Part shown: in pieces, positions 1-8,751 of the stretch
Position numbering within the stretch: the stretch's first letter is position 1
Layout of the letters: every line of letters begins with the position of its first letter
From: Sphingomonadales bacterium 39-57-19
Lineage (GTDB): Bacteria; Pseudomonadota; Alphaproteobacteria; Sphingomonadales; Sphingomonadaceae
Direction of reading: 5' to 3'
Assembly (NCBI GenBank): GCA_002282385.1
Contig: NCJG01000001.1
Location: 1-64,000, forward strand
Length of the DNA: 64,000 nt
The notes under the pieces: model-generated
What the model was told of the DNA's origin: nothing
The model's database searches: none
Seen by the model: the letters and a program-made list of their open reading frames with translations, nothing else
Made by a program: the position numbers and the translations under genes

Positions 1-186
1 ATAGCCTGATGGAACAAGCGGGCCTTAATCAACCAACACCATCAGCCGGAAGCACGCACCAGCGCTTCCGCGCCGGCCGTCCCCCTTTTGCACGCAGCAC
101 GGCCGCGTTCATTTTCTGTAGGAAATAATCTTGCCGATGTTGGAAAGATTATCGCTTCGTTAAATGGCGCGGTCGCCCGCTGACCG
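1..186. other. Left-edge stretch without a recognised gene
   Basis: I see no convincing gene here. Short open frames on both strands look like composition artefacts, and no start, ribosome-binding site or family motif supports them. The stretch lies downstream of the receptor gene on the minus strand, so it would hold that gene's transcript end. I see no strong hairpin followed by a T-run. Confidence 0.4.
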
Positions 187-2319
187 TTAAAAGCTGATCC
201 GCGCGGACAGACGGAAATCGCGACCGGACAGCGGGACAAAATCTTTCGTGAAAGATGCCGACCGGCGGGCGACAACGTCGAAAATATTGTTCGCAGACGC
301 GATCAGCGCAACGTTGCGGTCGCTGCCAAATGGACGCCATGTCGCGGTCGCATTGACCAAAGTGAAGCCATCGGTCGCGCTTTCGAACGGCGCTGTTTTT
401 GTCTGGGCATCGCTCCATTCGACTTCCCCGCGCAGGTCAAGACGGGTGCCGTTTAGCTCCACGCCGCCCAACACACGCAAAGGCGGGATGCGCGGGACAT
501 TGCCCGCACCGCCCGAAATTTTGGCCCGCGTATAATCGGCCACAGCATCGACCTTCAGGTCCACATCGCCAAAGCGCGCGACATTTTGCGATCCCTGAAA
601 CTCGACGCCCCAGACCTTGGCATCATTCTGAAAATATTGGAACACGGGCAAATCGTCTTCAACGGTGCCTGTTTCCGCTTCGTAAATGAAATTGTCGAAC
701 CGGTTGCTGTACAGCGTCAGGTTGAATGCGGTGTCCGCCGTGTCATAACGCGCATACAGCTCGCCATTCCACGCACGCTCGCTCTTCAGCAACGGGTCGC
801 CGACTTCAAATGCCTGCGTCGCGATATGCGGGCCGTTGGAGAATAACTCCTCGACCGCTGGCGCGCGGCCTGTGCGTGACAGGTTCGCGCCGATCTTCAA
901 ATCGCCGATATGGTACCCAACGCCAAAGGCTGCAGAGACATTGTTGAACGAGCGGTTGATACCCAATATGTCCGCGCGCAGTTGGGCGGTGTCAAAACGC
1001 AGCGCGACTTCGGCGTCGAGATTTCCGGCGGTGAATTCCTGCAGCGTGAACAATCCAAATTGCTTGGTCTTGTTGGGCGGCACGAATGCTTCCGCGCCAA
1101 TCGCCTCCAGATCGCGGGATTGATATTGCGCACCGCTCGCGCCGCGCCAGCCACCACGATCATTTTGGATAAATTCAGCGCGGGCCTCAATCCCCTTGCT
1201 GTTGAAAATGGTGCCGATCTCGTCACCTTCAAATTCGGTGTGGCTGTAATTGGCATAGCCCGCCCGCAGGCGCAGCTTTTCAAACAGGCCATCGCCCAAA
1301 TCCACTTCGCCGCGGACATCGAAACGATATTGCCGCATGCCAATGGTAACCGGCGCTTCCTCTTCGCCGCCATCGGCATGTGCGTGCCCAGTGCCGGGGC
1401 GGGCAGGTATGCCGTAATTGGTGTCATAAATGCTGTAGGACAGGCCCATATTGCCGCCATCGTCGATGAAGGCGATCCCGCCCGCCGCGGTCCAGCTTTT
1501 CACCGCGCTGTTGGGAATGCGGCCGCTTTGGCCCGCCAGTTCAAGCGCTTCGGCGGCCTCGTCGAGATTGCCTTCGCTGGTTTCTTCCGCCGCGAATTCC
1601 AACACCTCGGCGCGTAAGCTAGGCGCAAGGATATATCCGCCGGTGCGCAGATCGTCGCTGTTGCGATAGCTGCCATCCAGATGGACGACGACCCGGTCCG
1701 TCACCGGCACATCAACCGATGCCCCGCCGGACCAATCGCGCGCCGCACTGCCATAGCCCGCAAGCGCATCGACATGGACGGCTTCCTTGGGAACCGCACG
1801 CGGAATGCGCTTGTCGAGCGCGTTGACCGCGCCGCCCACGGCTTGGCCGCCAAATAAAAGGACCGCAGGACCGCGGAGCACTTCGATACGCTCAATGGTT
1901 AGCGTATCGATGGTGACCGCATGGTCGGCGGAGGTGTTGGACGCGTCAATATTGCCAATGCCGTCGGTGAGCACCGCGACGCGGTTGCCATGATATCCGC
2001 GCAGCACAGGCCGCGATGCGCCGGGGGAAAAGCTGGTCGCCGACACGCCGGGCAGGCTGGAAAGAATGTCGCCCAATTGCGCGCGGGTTTTCTCGGCCAA
2101 TAGGTCCCCGGACACTGCCGAGGTTCCGGACAGAATATCGAGCCGCTCGACATAAGGCGCGGTGACAACGATTTCTTCGGAGCTGTGAAAATCATCTGTC
2201 TGCGGCGCGGCTGCCGAAGCGCCGGTGCTACCGGTCTGTTGCGCATAAGCGGGGACAGACAGCGCAACCGACAATGCTGTCATGCTGGCGGCGAAAACGT
2301 GAAAGCGAGCAATTTTCAT
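187..2319 (-). CDS. TonB-dependent outer-membrane receptor, ZnuD-like (710 aa)
   Basis: This is an outer-membrane active transporter energised by TonB-ExbBD. Residues 1-26 form a signal peptide ending AYA-Q. A TonB-box-like segment (EEIVVTA) lies near 48-54. The plug domain spans about 55-172 and contains the typical 'RIEVLRGP' and 'GGAVN' motifs, and the beta barrel ends in the canonical terminal Phe. An extracellular-loop-like stretch at 311-322 is rich in His, Asp and Glu (GHAHADGGEEE), a feature known from zinc receptors of the ZnuD type. The gene stands alone on the minus strand. A perfect palindrome (2377-2391) lies 58 bp upstream of the start, where a Zur-type repressor would act. The receptor family is certain; zinc as substrate is inferred, and copper or another metal is possible. 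Confidence 0.88.
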   Translation of the reverse strand: MKIARFHVFAASMTALSVALSVPAYAQQTGSTGASAAAPQTDDFHSSEEIVVTAPYVERLDILSGTSAVSGDLLAEKTRAQLGDILSSLPGVSATSFSPGASRPVLRGYHGNRVAVLTDGIGNIDASNTSADHAVTIDTLTIERIEVLRGPAVLLFGGQAVGGAVNALDKRIPRAVPKEAVHVDALAGYGSAARDWSGGASVDVPVTDRVVVHLDGSYRNSDDLRTGGYILAPSLRAEVLEFAAEETSEGNLDEAAEALELAGQSGRIPNSAVKSWTAAGGIAFIDDGGNMGLSYSIYDTNYGIPARPGTGHAHADGGEEEAPVTIGMRQYRFDVRGEVDLGDGLFEKLRLRAGYANYSHTEFEGDEIGTIFNSKGIEARAEFIQNDRGGWRGASGAQYQSRDLEAIGAEAFVPPNKTKQFGLFTLQEFTAGNLDAEVALRFDTAQLRADILGINRSFNNVSAAFGVGYHIGDLKIGANLSRTGRAPAVEELFSNGPHIATQAFEVGDPLLKSERAWNGELYARYDTADTAFNLTLYSNRFDNFIYEAETGTVEDDLPVFQYFQNDAKVWGVEFQGSQNVARFGDVDLKVDAVADYTRAKISGGAGNVPRIPPLRVLGGVELNGTRLDLRGEVEWSDAQTKTAPFESATDGFTLVNATATWRPFGSDRNVALIASANNIFDVVARRSASFTKDFVPLSGRDFRLSARISF

Positions 2320-2376
2320 GAGATTGGTGTGATCCTGCTGTGCATTTGGCGACTGTGGAACGATCCGTACACAATA

Positions 2377-2391
2377 TGATATAATATATCA
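2377..2391. promoter_or_regulatory. 7-1-7 palindrome upstream of the TonB receptor (candidate Zur box)
   Basis: TGATATA-A-TATATCA is a perfect 7-bp inverted repeat around one base, in the intergenic region shared by the minus-strand receptor and plus-strand cysteine synthase. Its AT-rich form resembles Fur/Zur-family operators. Assignment to Zur rests on the His-rich receptor and is an inference. Confidence 0.5.
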
Positions 2392-2483
2392 ACACCTAAT
2401 TCCTATGCGGCGGCGCGCCGAAGACTGCCCTGTGCGCGACACCGGCTTGCGGACGGCCATGAACGCGACTAACTATCGCGGCT

Positions 2484-3485
2484 ATGAACATGCTGACTTC
2501 GACATTGGATTTAATTGGCAACACACCGCTGGTCCGCTTGAAAGGGCCAAGCGAGGCGGCGGGTTGCGACATTTTTGGCAAGTGCGAATTTGCCAATCCC
2601 GGCGCGTCGGTGAAAGATCGCGCTGCATTATACATTGTGCGCGATGCCGAACGGCAGGGGCTGTTGCAGCCCGGCGGCACGATTGTGGAAGGGACAGCGG
2701 GTAACACGGGTATTGGCCTTGCGCTCGTTGCTAATGCGCTGGGGTACAAAACAATCATCGTCATGCCCGAAACGCAAAGCCAGGAGAAGAAAGACACGTT
2801 GCGCGCGCTTGGCGCGGAGCTCGTGCTTGTTCCTGCTGCGCCTTATTCCAACCCCGGGCATTTCGTGCACACCTCGCGCCGCTTGGCCGAAGAGACCGAC
2901 AATGCGGTGTGGGCGAACCAGTTTGATAACATCGCCAACCGCCGCGCGCATATCGAAACCACGGCCGAAGAAATCTGGGCGCAAATGGAGGGCCGGGTTG
3001 ATGGCTTTACCTGTGCCGCAGGGACGGGCGGTACGATCGCTGGGGTAGGGCTTGGTTTGAAGGCGAAGGATGAAAATGTTACTATCGCCTTGACCGACCC
3101 GCATGGTGCGTCGCTGTATAATTATTATGCCAATGGCGAACTAAGCGCCGAGGGCACATCGGTGGCCGAAGGCATTGGTCAGGGACGCATCACCGCCAAT
3201 CTCGATGGCGCGCCAATTGATACGCAGTTCCGCATATCGGACGAAGAGGGAATGATATGGGTCCGGCGTTTGTTGGCGGAGGAGGGGCTTTGCCTTGGCC
3301 TGTCCTCAGGCATTAACGTTGCCGGTGCGGTTGCCTTGGGCAAACAGCTTGGCCCACAGGCGCGGATCGCGACGATATTGTGCGACACGGGTTTCCGTTA
3401 TCTGTCGACGATTTACAATCCGGAATGGATGCGCAGCAAAAATCTAGACCCCATGCCTTGGCAAATGGACAGCGCGGCGCAATAA
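2484..3485 (+). CDS. cysK: Cysteine synthase (O-acetylserine sulfhydrylase family), 333 aa
   Basis: This PLP enzyme makes L-cysteine from O-acetylserine and sulfide in the cytoplasm. The N-terminus has the family signature IGNTPLV. The PLP Schiff-base lysine is K44 in NPGASVKDR, the substrate-binding loop is GTAGNTG at 70-76, and the phosphate-binding loop is GTGGT at 180-184. At 333 aa it is somewhat longer than classical bacterial CysK (about 310), with an insertion around 100-130, as in the mitochondrial/alphaproteobacterial subgroup. The start is uncertain: ATG at 2484 and ATG at 2490 are both possible and neither has a strong ribosome-binding site. A second small gene follows after 29 bp. 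A CysM or cystathionine-beta-synthase-like specificity cannot be excluded. Confidence 0.85.
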   Translation: MNMLTSTLDLIGNTPLVRLKGPSEAAGCDIFGKCEFANPGASVKDRAALYIVRDAERQGLLQPGGTIVEGTAGNTGIGLALVANALGYKTIIVMPETQSQEKKDTLRALGAELVLVPAAPYSNPGHFVHTSRRLAEETDNAVWANQFDNIANRRAHIETTAEEIWAQMEGRVDGFTCAAGTGGTIAGVGLGLKAKDENVTIALTDPHGASLYNYYANGELSAEGTSVAEGIGQGRITANLDGAPIDTQFRISDEEGMIWVRRLLAEEGLCLGLSSGINVAGAVALGKQLGPQARIATILCDTGFRYLSTIYNPEWMRSKNLDPMPWQMDSAAQ

Positions 3486-3514
3486 AGCGCACGACGGTTT
3501 ACAGGAGATCGCAG

Positions 3515-3790
3515 GTGATTGAGCAAAAGCAATCCGCAATTCAGCGTATTCAGGTCGGCGTGGTTGGCTTGGTCGTCGTGCTCCTGTTCGTCACCTTGGC
3601 GACGATGGTCTTGGATCGCGTCAGCGACAGCCCACAGACACCGGGAACAATGGACGCGACCCCGATTACCGAAACGAAGAAACAAACGCCTGATGAACCA
3701 CTGGCGGAACTGGGCGTGACCCCGGTGGCCAAGAATGAAAGCGCGACGAAGCCGATGAGCGCCACACCACCGCGCGGCCGACCGCAGTAA
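3515..3790 (+). CDS. Small single-pass membrane protein, unknown function (91 aa)
   Basis: A GTG start at 3515 is favoured because AGGAG sits at 3503-3507. An in-frame ATG further upstream lies inside cysK. The product has a short charged, Gln-rich N-terminus (residues 1-12), one hydrophobic helix at about 14-33, and a hydrophilic Thr/Pro/Lys-rich tail, presumably periplasmic. I do not recognise a family. It lies between cysK and the GldG-like gene and is probably co-transcribed with both, because the next gene starts 8 bp after its stop. Confidence 0.6.
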   Translation: MIEQKQSAIQRIQVGVVGLVVVLLFVTLATMVLDRVSDSPQTPGTMDATPITETKKQTPDEPLAELGVTPVAKNESATKPMSATPPRGRPQ

Positions 3791-3798
3791 CAATTTTG

Positions 3799-4629
3799 AT
3801 GAACTTGCGTGCGCATTTCGGCGGCAAAAGGCGCCCGCTTTTGCTGCTGCTCGCCGTTGCTTTGCTGTTCCTGATGTCGTTGCTGGTGTATGCCTTTACC
3901 CGGCCTGCGCCCGATGGCCCGAAACCAACTTTGGGGTTGATGACCACGCTGCCGCTGCAATGGAGCGAGGGCGGCGTTGAAGCGGATCTTGCCGACGATG
4001 CGCAGCCGCACCCTGCGTTCGCGCGGCTCAGCGAAAGCTATGATGTGCAGCCGCTCGATGATGTGCGCGACCTTGCAGAACAGCGCATCCTGTTGTTGGC
4101 GCAGCCGCGGGCATTTAGCCCGGCCGAACTTGTCCAACTGGATAGTTGGGTGCGCAAGGGCGGGCGTTTATTGATCCTCGCCGATCCTGCATTGCAGTGG
4201 GGAAGCCTTTATCCATTGGGCGACAAGCGCAGGCCGTTGTTCACATCGATGCTATCGCCCTTATTTACGCATTGGGGCCTTGAGCTTGTGCTGCCCATTG
4301 CCGATCCGGAACCGATGGCTATCCGCAAGATTGGCAAGCTGAGTATCCGCACGCAGACGCCTGGCGAGTGGCTAAAAATCAACCGCGGCGGTTCAGCGCG
4401 ATGTGCGTTGGCGGAAGGCGGCCTTTTGGCGGATTGCAAGATTGGCAAAGGCCGCGCTTTGCTCATCGCGGACGCCGATTTGCTCGATACCGCCTATTGG
4501 GAAGGACGGGGCATGCGCGTGCTGACCGGTGGCGATGAATTCGGCAATTTGGCGTGGGTGGAATCATTGCTGGCGCGATTGCACGAAAGCGATTCCCTAT
4601 CCGGGGATTTTGTGGGACATTCGGGGTAG
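3799..4629 (+). CDS. GldG/DUF4350-like membrane-anchored protein (276 aa)
   Basis: An N-terminal basic stretch (GGKRR) and one transmembrane helix at about 14-33 anchor a large domain with an alternating alpha/beta pattern. The segment 'LDSWVRKGGRLLILADP' is typical of the glutamine-amidotransferase-like fold found in GldG and DUF4350 proteins, which accompany ABC transporters. No catalytic Cys-His pair is evident, so enzymatic activity is unlikely. I chose ATG at 3799; a TTG one codon earlier is possible. No ABC subunits are adjacent. The following 288 bp lead into the dcw cluster and probably hold its promoter, so this gene likely ends the cysK unit. The exact role is unknown. Confidence 0.6.
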   Translation: MNLRAHFGGKRRPLLLLLAVALLFLMSLLVYAFTRPAPDGPKPTLGLMTTLPLQWSEGGVEADLADDAQPHPAFARLSESYDVQPLDDVRDLAEQRILLLAQPRAFSPAELVQLDSWVRKGGRLLILADPALQWGSLYPLGDKRRPLFTSMLSPLFTHWGLELVLPIADPEPMAIRKIGKLSIRTQTPGEWLKINRGGSARCALAEGGLLADCKIGKGRALLIADADLLDTAYWEGRGMRVLTGGDEFGNLAWVESLLARLHESDSLSGDFVGHSG

Positions 4630-4917
4630 AAATGGGCTTAGCACCGGAAATCTGCGGAAAATCCATGCTTCACACCCATGTCTGCCCAAGGTTTCATGTT
4701 CATTTTGCACATTATTTTTATATGAGGAAAAAAATTATATAATGTTTTCAGTGCATTAACATTTACCACCCCAATTTTTCCATAAAATCCCTCTTTTCAT
4801 CCATGAAATCCCTTGCTATGCAAAGTCATCCAAGGGGTGGATAACTGACAATATCGGTCGTTACGGCGTCCGCATGGCAAAGTGCTTTGCCATGATTGTC
4901 GTTCTGCGCCCTTTTTC
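4630..4917. promoter_or_regulatory. dcw cluster leader/promoter region
   Basis: This 288-bp non-coding stretch is much more AT-rich than its surroundings, with runs of A and T around 4700-4800. A TATAAT-like hexamer sits at 4738-4743, but I see no good -35 partner. Two near-identical 13-bp repeats (4779-4812) lie about 105 bp before the chosen mraZ start. It most likely carries the main promoter of the division and cell-wall operon. Confidence 0.5.
4779..4812. repeat. Pair of 13-bp direct repeats at 21-bp period upstream of mraZ
   Basis: TCCATAAAATCCC (4779-4791) and TCCATGAAATCCC (4800-4812) match at 12 of 13 positions. They are spaced 21 bp, about two helical turns, so they sit on the same DNA face. 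On the other strand they read GGGATTT..., reminiscent of the GGG-containing repeats recognised by MraZ in other bacteria. An operator role is inferred. Confidence 0.5.
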
Positions 4918-5424
4918 ATGGGGGTGTTTCGGACGGTGTCAGCGTTGGTGGTCTATGCAGGTTCGGGGGTGTCGGGTGTCGACGCCAAGGGCCGCACGAC
5001 TATACCCGCCGAAATCCGCGACAGCGTATTGCAATCCAGCGGCAGCAACAGCGTTTGTATCTCGCGCCACAGCAGCCTTCCTTGCCTCATCGGTTTTGGC
5101 AGCGCCGAACGCCTTAAGCTGCGCGCAGACATCGAAGCGCAATGGCAAAGCGCCGTTAACCGCGGCACAGACTTTGATCGCGAGCTGGCTGGCGTTTCCG
5201 CATCTTCCATCTTTGAAACTGCTTTTGAAGCCAGCGGCCGTTTCGTGCTGTCACCGATGCTCAAGCATTTTGGCCGCATTGACGATCGCGCCTTTTTCTT
5301 CGGTGCGACCACGCATTTCATGCTTTGGAACCCTGACGTTTTCTTGAAGGAAGCGCCAGCGGCATTCAACCCCGTCAAGGACGAGCTCAATTATTGGCTG
5401 TCCCAAGGCAAGCGCGACAAATGA
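4918..5424 (+). CDS. mraZ: Transcriptional regulator MraZ (168 aa)
   Basis: MraZ is a nucleoid-associated DNA-binding protein that represses its own dcw operon in species where it has been studied. Two SpoVT/AbrB-like halves are visible: the first with '[13 protein letters not shown]' and the second with '[13 protein letters not shown]', followed by 'LWNPDVF'. ATG at 4918 is chosen because the conserved region begins soon after; an upstream in-frame ATG at 4882 would add 12 residues with no similarity. The stop overlaps the rsmH start as ATGA, so translation is coupled. The paired repeats at 4779-4812 are the obvious candidate binding site. Confidence 0.87.
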   Translation: MGVFRTVSALVVYAGSGVSGVDAKGRTTIPAEIRDSVLQSSGSNSVCISRHSSLPCLIGFGSAERLKLRADIEAQWQSAVNRGTDFDRELAGVSASSIFETAFEASGRFVLSPMLKHFGRIDDRAFFFGATTHFMLWNPDVFLKEAPAAFNPVKDELNYWLSQGKRDK

Positions 5425-6377
5425 GCGCGCCGGCCCCCCATATTCCAGTCTTACTGGATGAAGTGATTCACTCTCTTGCCATCACCCCTGGCGATGAGAT
5501 TGTGGATGGTACCTTTGGTGCAGGCGGATACAGCCAAGCGATACTGGCTGGCGGTGCGCGCGTTTATGCGTTTGACCGCGATCCTGATGCACTATCAGAA
5601 GGTGCGGACCTTGCAGGCCGCAGTGGGGGCGCCTTGCGTCTTTACCCGGCCTGCTTTTCTATCATGGACGACGTTTTGATGGCGGACGACATAATGTCGG
5701 TCGATGGCGTCGTTCTCGACATCGGTGTGTCGTCAATGCAGCTTGATCGCGCAGAGCGTGGCTTTTCTTTCCAGAAAGACGGCCCGCTCGATATGCGCAT
5801 GGCGCAGGACGGCATGTCTGCCGCTGACTTTGTCAACGAAGCCGACGAAGCCGATATTGCCGACATCATTTATCGTTATGGTGAAGAGCACCGTTCGCGG
5901 CGCATCGCGCGTTCGATCGTTGCGGCACGGCCCATCGAAACCACAGCGCAACTCGCGGCCATCGTTCGTAAAGCCGTCGGTCACAAGCCCGGCGCGCCAA
6001 AAGACCCCGCCACCCGGGCTTTTCAGGCGATCCGCATTCATGTGAACCGCGAGCTCGATGAATTGACCGACGGATTGGAAGCTGCCGAGCGCATGCTCAA
6101 GCCAGGCGGTCGTCTTGCTGTTGTGACTTTTCACAGCCTTGAAGATCGCATCGTGAAGCAATTCCTGCGTCGCCGCAGTGGCGCAGAGAGCGCTGGTTCG
6201 CGTCATGTGCCGATGGTCGGCAGTGCCGGACCGCAACCTACCTTTGAAAAGGCGGATAAAGCCATTCGCCCTTCAGAAGCCGAACTTACCCGCAACCCAA
6301 GGTCGCGTTCCGCCACCTTGCGTTCCGCAACCCGCACACACGCACCCGCATGGGCAATAGGAGGACTGGCAGCATGA
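5421..6377 (+). CDS. rsmH: 16S rRNA m4C1402 N4-methyltransferase RsmH (318 aa)
   Basis: RsmH (MraW) methylates N4 of C1402 in 16S rRNA using S-adenosylmethionine, fine-tuning the ribosomal P site. The N-terminus HIPVLLDEV is characteristic of the family. The SAM-binding loop is DGTFGAGGY at about 29-37, followed by 'FDRDPDA'. Other family motifs are '[11 protein letters not shown]', 'GPLDMRM' and '[12 protein letters not shown]'. Length is normal. Start ATG 5421 overlaps the mraZ stop (ATGA) and its own stop overlaps ftsL (ATGA). Confidence 0.95.
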   Translation: MSAPAPHIPVLLDEVIHSLAITPGDEIVDGTFGAGGYSQAILAGGARVYAFDRDPDALSEGADLAGRSGGALRLYPACFSIMDDVLMADDIMSVDGVVLDIGVSSMQLDRAERGFSFQKDGPLDMRMAQDGMSAADFVNEADEADIADIIYRYGEEHRSRRIARSIVAARPIETTAQLAAIVRKAVGHKPGAPKDPATRAFQAIRIHVNRELDELTDGLEAAERMLKPGGRLAVVTFHSLEDRIVKQFLRRRSGAESAGSRHVPMVGSAGPQPTFEKADKAIRPSEAELTRNPRSRSATLRSATRTHAPAWAIGGLAA

Positions 6378-7015
6378 GTCTCGCCATGCAACGACTTAGA
6401 AACCTAGGCTGGCTTGCGCTGGTGTTTATGGTTGCGATCCTGTTGTACCCGTTGTCGTTGAACGTTGCGGCGATGCACAGCAACCTTGTCGCGGTTGACC
6501 GTGAAATTATGGACACGAAGCGTGAGATCAGCTTCCTTCAGGCGGAAATCCGCACGCGCGCCAGCCTGCAGCAATTGGAAGAGTGGAACGAACTTTTGTA
6601 CGGTTATCAACCCCCTGCGGCGGACCAATTTGTCAATGGCGAAGCAGCGCTTGCCAGCCTGACTGGCGATCTGCCTGAAACCAAGCCCGTGATGATGGCT
6701 GCTGCCACTGTCCCGGCGCCGCAAGTTGTTGCCGAGCCTGCGGTCGTGAAGGAAGCGGTTGCCGAAACGCCAAAGCAAGCAGCGCCAAAGGCCGCTGCCA
6801 CGAAGGCCGTTGCCACTAAGGTCGCCGTCACGAAGCTGGCTGCCAACGACGTTAAAATCTTCGCCACCCCAGTAAAGCGTGCTGCGGCGAAAGTAGAGGC
6901 TCCGAAAGTAGAGCAGAGCCGCACCGAGCGTTTGGCGCGGATGGATGAAAAGCTTTTGTCGGACGACCTTTTGCGCGATATTTCGGCAAAAGCTGCTAAC
7001 GAACGCCGCCGTTAA
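6374..7015 (+). CDS. ftsL: Cell division protein FtsL-like, with long Ala-rich tail (213 aa)
   Basis: FtsL is a bitopic divisome protein that pairs with FtsB and FtsQ and helps activate FtsWI. It is identified by position between rsmH and ftsI and by architecture: a short cytoplasmic N-terminus, a membrane helix at about 12-33, then a heptad-like helix (about 35-72) ending 'LEEWN', as in other FtsL proteins. The protein is much longer than E. coli FtsL (about 120 aa) because of an Ala/Lys/Val/Pro-rich low-complexity region at about 100-190. That tail is presumably flexible and periplasmic. Coupling is ATGA with rsmH and TAATG with ftsI. Confidence 0.8.
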   Translation: MSLAMQRLRNLGWLALVFMVAILLYPLSLNVAAMHSNLVAVDREIMDTKREISFLQAEIRTRASLQQLEEWNELLYGYQPPAADQFVNGEAALASLTGDLPETKPVMMAAATVPAPQVVAEPAVVKEAVAETPKQAAPKAAATKAVATKVAVTKLAANDVKIFATPVKRAAAKVEAPKVEQSRTERLARMDEKLLSDDLLRDISAKAANERRR

Positions 7016-8751
7016 TGACGCCGCAAACGGCCCGCACCACGACCCGGAAAAGCGGCGTCGGTACGCCCCCATTTGCAGCGCAAGGTTTTTGGCGGCTGCT
7101 CGTTTTACTCGCCGCTTTTGGCATGTTCGTCGTCTTGCTCATCGGGCGTTTGGCAACGCTCGCTTTGTTTGAAAATTCGCGGGCTTATGGGGCAACTAGC
7201 ACGGAATATGTGCCCGAACGCGGCGATATCGTTGATCGCAACGGCATTCCGTTGGCGCGCAGCATCTATGGCTATGCCATTTGGGTGAAGCCCGCTGACC
7301 TGTTGGGCGACCGCAAGCAATTGGCCAACCAGCTTGCCGCCATTTTCCCCGACACACCGGCTGCAGAATTTTATGCCAAGTTGACCGCTGACAAGCCCGG
7401 CTATCTGCGCAAGCGCGCGCTGCCCGAGCAAGTCAAGCAGGTCCACGACCTTGGCGAGATTGCCATTGAATTCCCGCGTGAGGCAACGCGTCTGTACCCG
7501 CAGCATGACATGGCCGCGCACGTTCTCGGCTTCGTAAACCGCGATGGCCGCGGTGCGATGGGGATGGAGCGGGTCATGAACGATTATCTGCGCGACCCTT
7601 CGAAGCGGTCGACCCCGCTGAACTTGGCTTTGGATGTCCGCGTGCAGGCCGCGCTGGAAAGCGAGCTTTCTTCGGGCATGACCGCGACGAACGCAAAAGG
7701 CGCAGCTGGCGTGATATTGGATGTTGCGACAGGTGAGGTAATCGCCATGGCAACATTGCCGTCGTTCAACCCCAACCGGCCGTCGTTCGCAAATATTCCC
7801 GACCTTGGACAACCGATCGTCGATGGCCGCTACCCCATTTCGCGGCAAACGAACAACGTCACGAACCGCGTGTATGAACTCGGATCCACCTTTAAACCGC
7901 TGACCGTGGCTGCTGCATTGGACGCAGGCACAGTGCGCGATCTGTCCGTGCGTTATGATGCGACCAAGCCACTTCAATACGGCCGGTTCAAGATCCGGGA
8001 TTCGCACTCGTCCAACCGCTGGCTGAACACGCCCGAGGCATTGATCCACAGTTCGAATATTGTGACCGCGCAAATTGCCGACAAATTGGGTGCGGCCCGA
8101 ATGGATGCCATGTTGCGTACTATGCATTTTAATGCGCGCCCCGACATCGAATTGGCAGAAAAGGCCATGCCGCTTTATCCAAAATCATGGGATCGCCTGA
8201 CCAATATGACGGTTGGATACGGGCATGGTATCGCCGTTACCCCCATGCATTTGGCCAGCGCATATGCGGCGATGGTCAATGGCGGCATTTATCGTCCGGC
8301 CACGATGTTCAAGACGAAATCGGATGCCAAAATTCCCGGCAAACGCGTCTTTACGGCTGCGACCAGCGCGCGGATGCGGCAGTTGATGCGGATGATCGTC
8401 AAGGACGGCACGGGCAGCCAAGCCGAGGCCTTGGGCTATCGCGTGGGTGGCAAGACAGGCTCGGCCGAAAAGCCCGGCGTTGGCGGCTACAACCGTACGC
8501 TTGTTGTTTCGACCTTTGCCGCAGCTTTCCCGATGGACAATCCGCGTTATGTTGTGCTTGCCATGCTGGACGAACCACAGGGCACGGAAGCCTCAAGCTT
8601 TCAGCGGACGGCTGGCTTTACCGCCGCGCCGGTGGTGCGGAAGACGATTACACGCATCGGTCCGTTGATGGGAATTATTCCTGACATGAAACGCGATGTT
8701 GATGTAACGGAACTGATGCCTTTATTGTGGAAGGCGAAGGGAGAGCAATAG
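7015..8751 (+). CDS. ftsI: Peptidoglycan transpeptidase FtsI / PBP3 (578 aa)
   Basis: FtsI is the class B penicillin-binding protein that cross-links septal peptidoglycan together with FtsW. One membrane helix lies at about 26-48, followed by the pedestal domain ('ERGDIVDRNGIPLA'). The transpeptidase domain has all three motifs: S291-T-F-K294 (catalytic serine), S346-S-N348 and K480-T-G482. Length matches family norms. It starts with ATG sharing a base with the ftsL stop (TAATG). Its TAG stop shares a base with the GTG start of murE. Confidence 0.96.
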   Translation: MTPQTARTTTRKSGVGTPPFAAQGFWRLLVLLAAFGMFVVLLIGRLATLALFENSRAYGATSTEYVPERGDIVDRNGIPLARSIYGYAIWVKPADLLGDRKQLANQLAAIFPDTPAAEFYAKLTADKPGYLRKRALPEQVKQVHDLGEIAIEFPREATRLYPQHDMAAHVLGFVNRDGRGAMGMERVMNDYLRDPSKRSTPLNLALDVRVQAALESELSSGMTATNAKGAAGVILDVATGEVIAMATLPSFNPNRPSFANIPDLGQPIVDGRYPISRQTNNVTNRVYELGSTFKPLTVAAALDAGTVRDLSVRYDATKPLQYGRFKIRDSHSSNRWLNTPEALIHSSNIVTAQIADKLGAARMDAMLRTMHFNARPDIELAEKAMPLYPKSWDRLTNMTVGYGHGIAVTPMHLASAYAAMVNGGIYRPATMFKTKSDAKIPGKRVFTAATSARMRQLMRMIVKDGTGSQAEALGYRVGGKTGSAEKPGVGGYNRTLVVSTFAAAFPMDNPRYVVLAMLDEPQGTEASSFQRTAGFTAAPVVRKTITRIGPLMGIIPDMKRDVDVTELMPLLWKAKGEQ

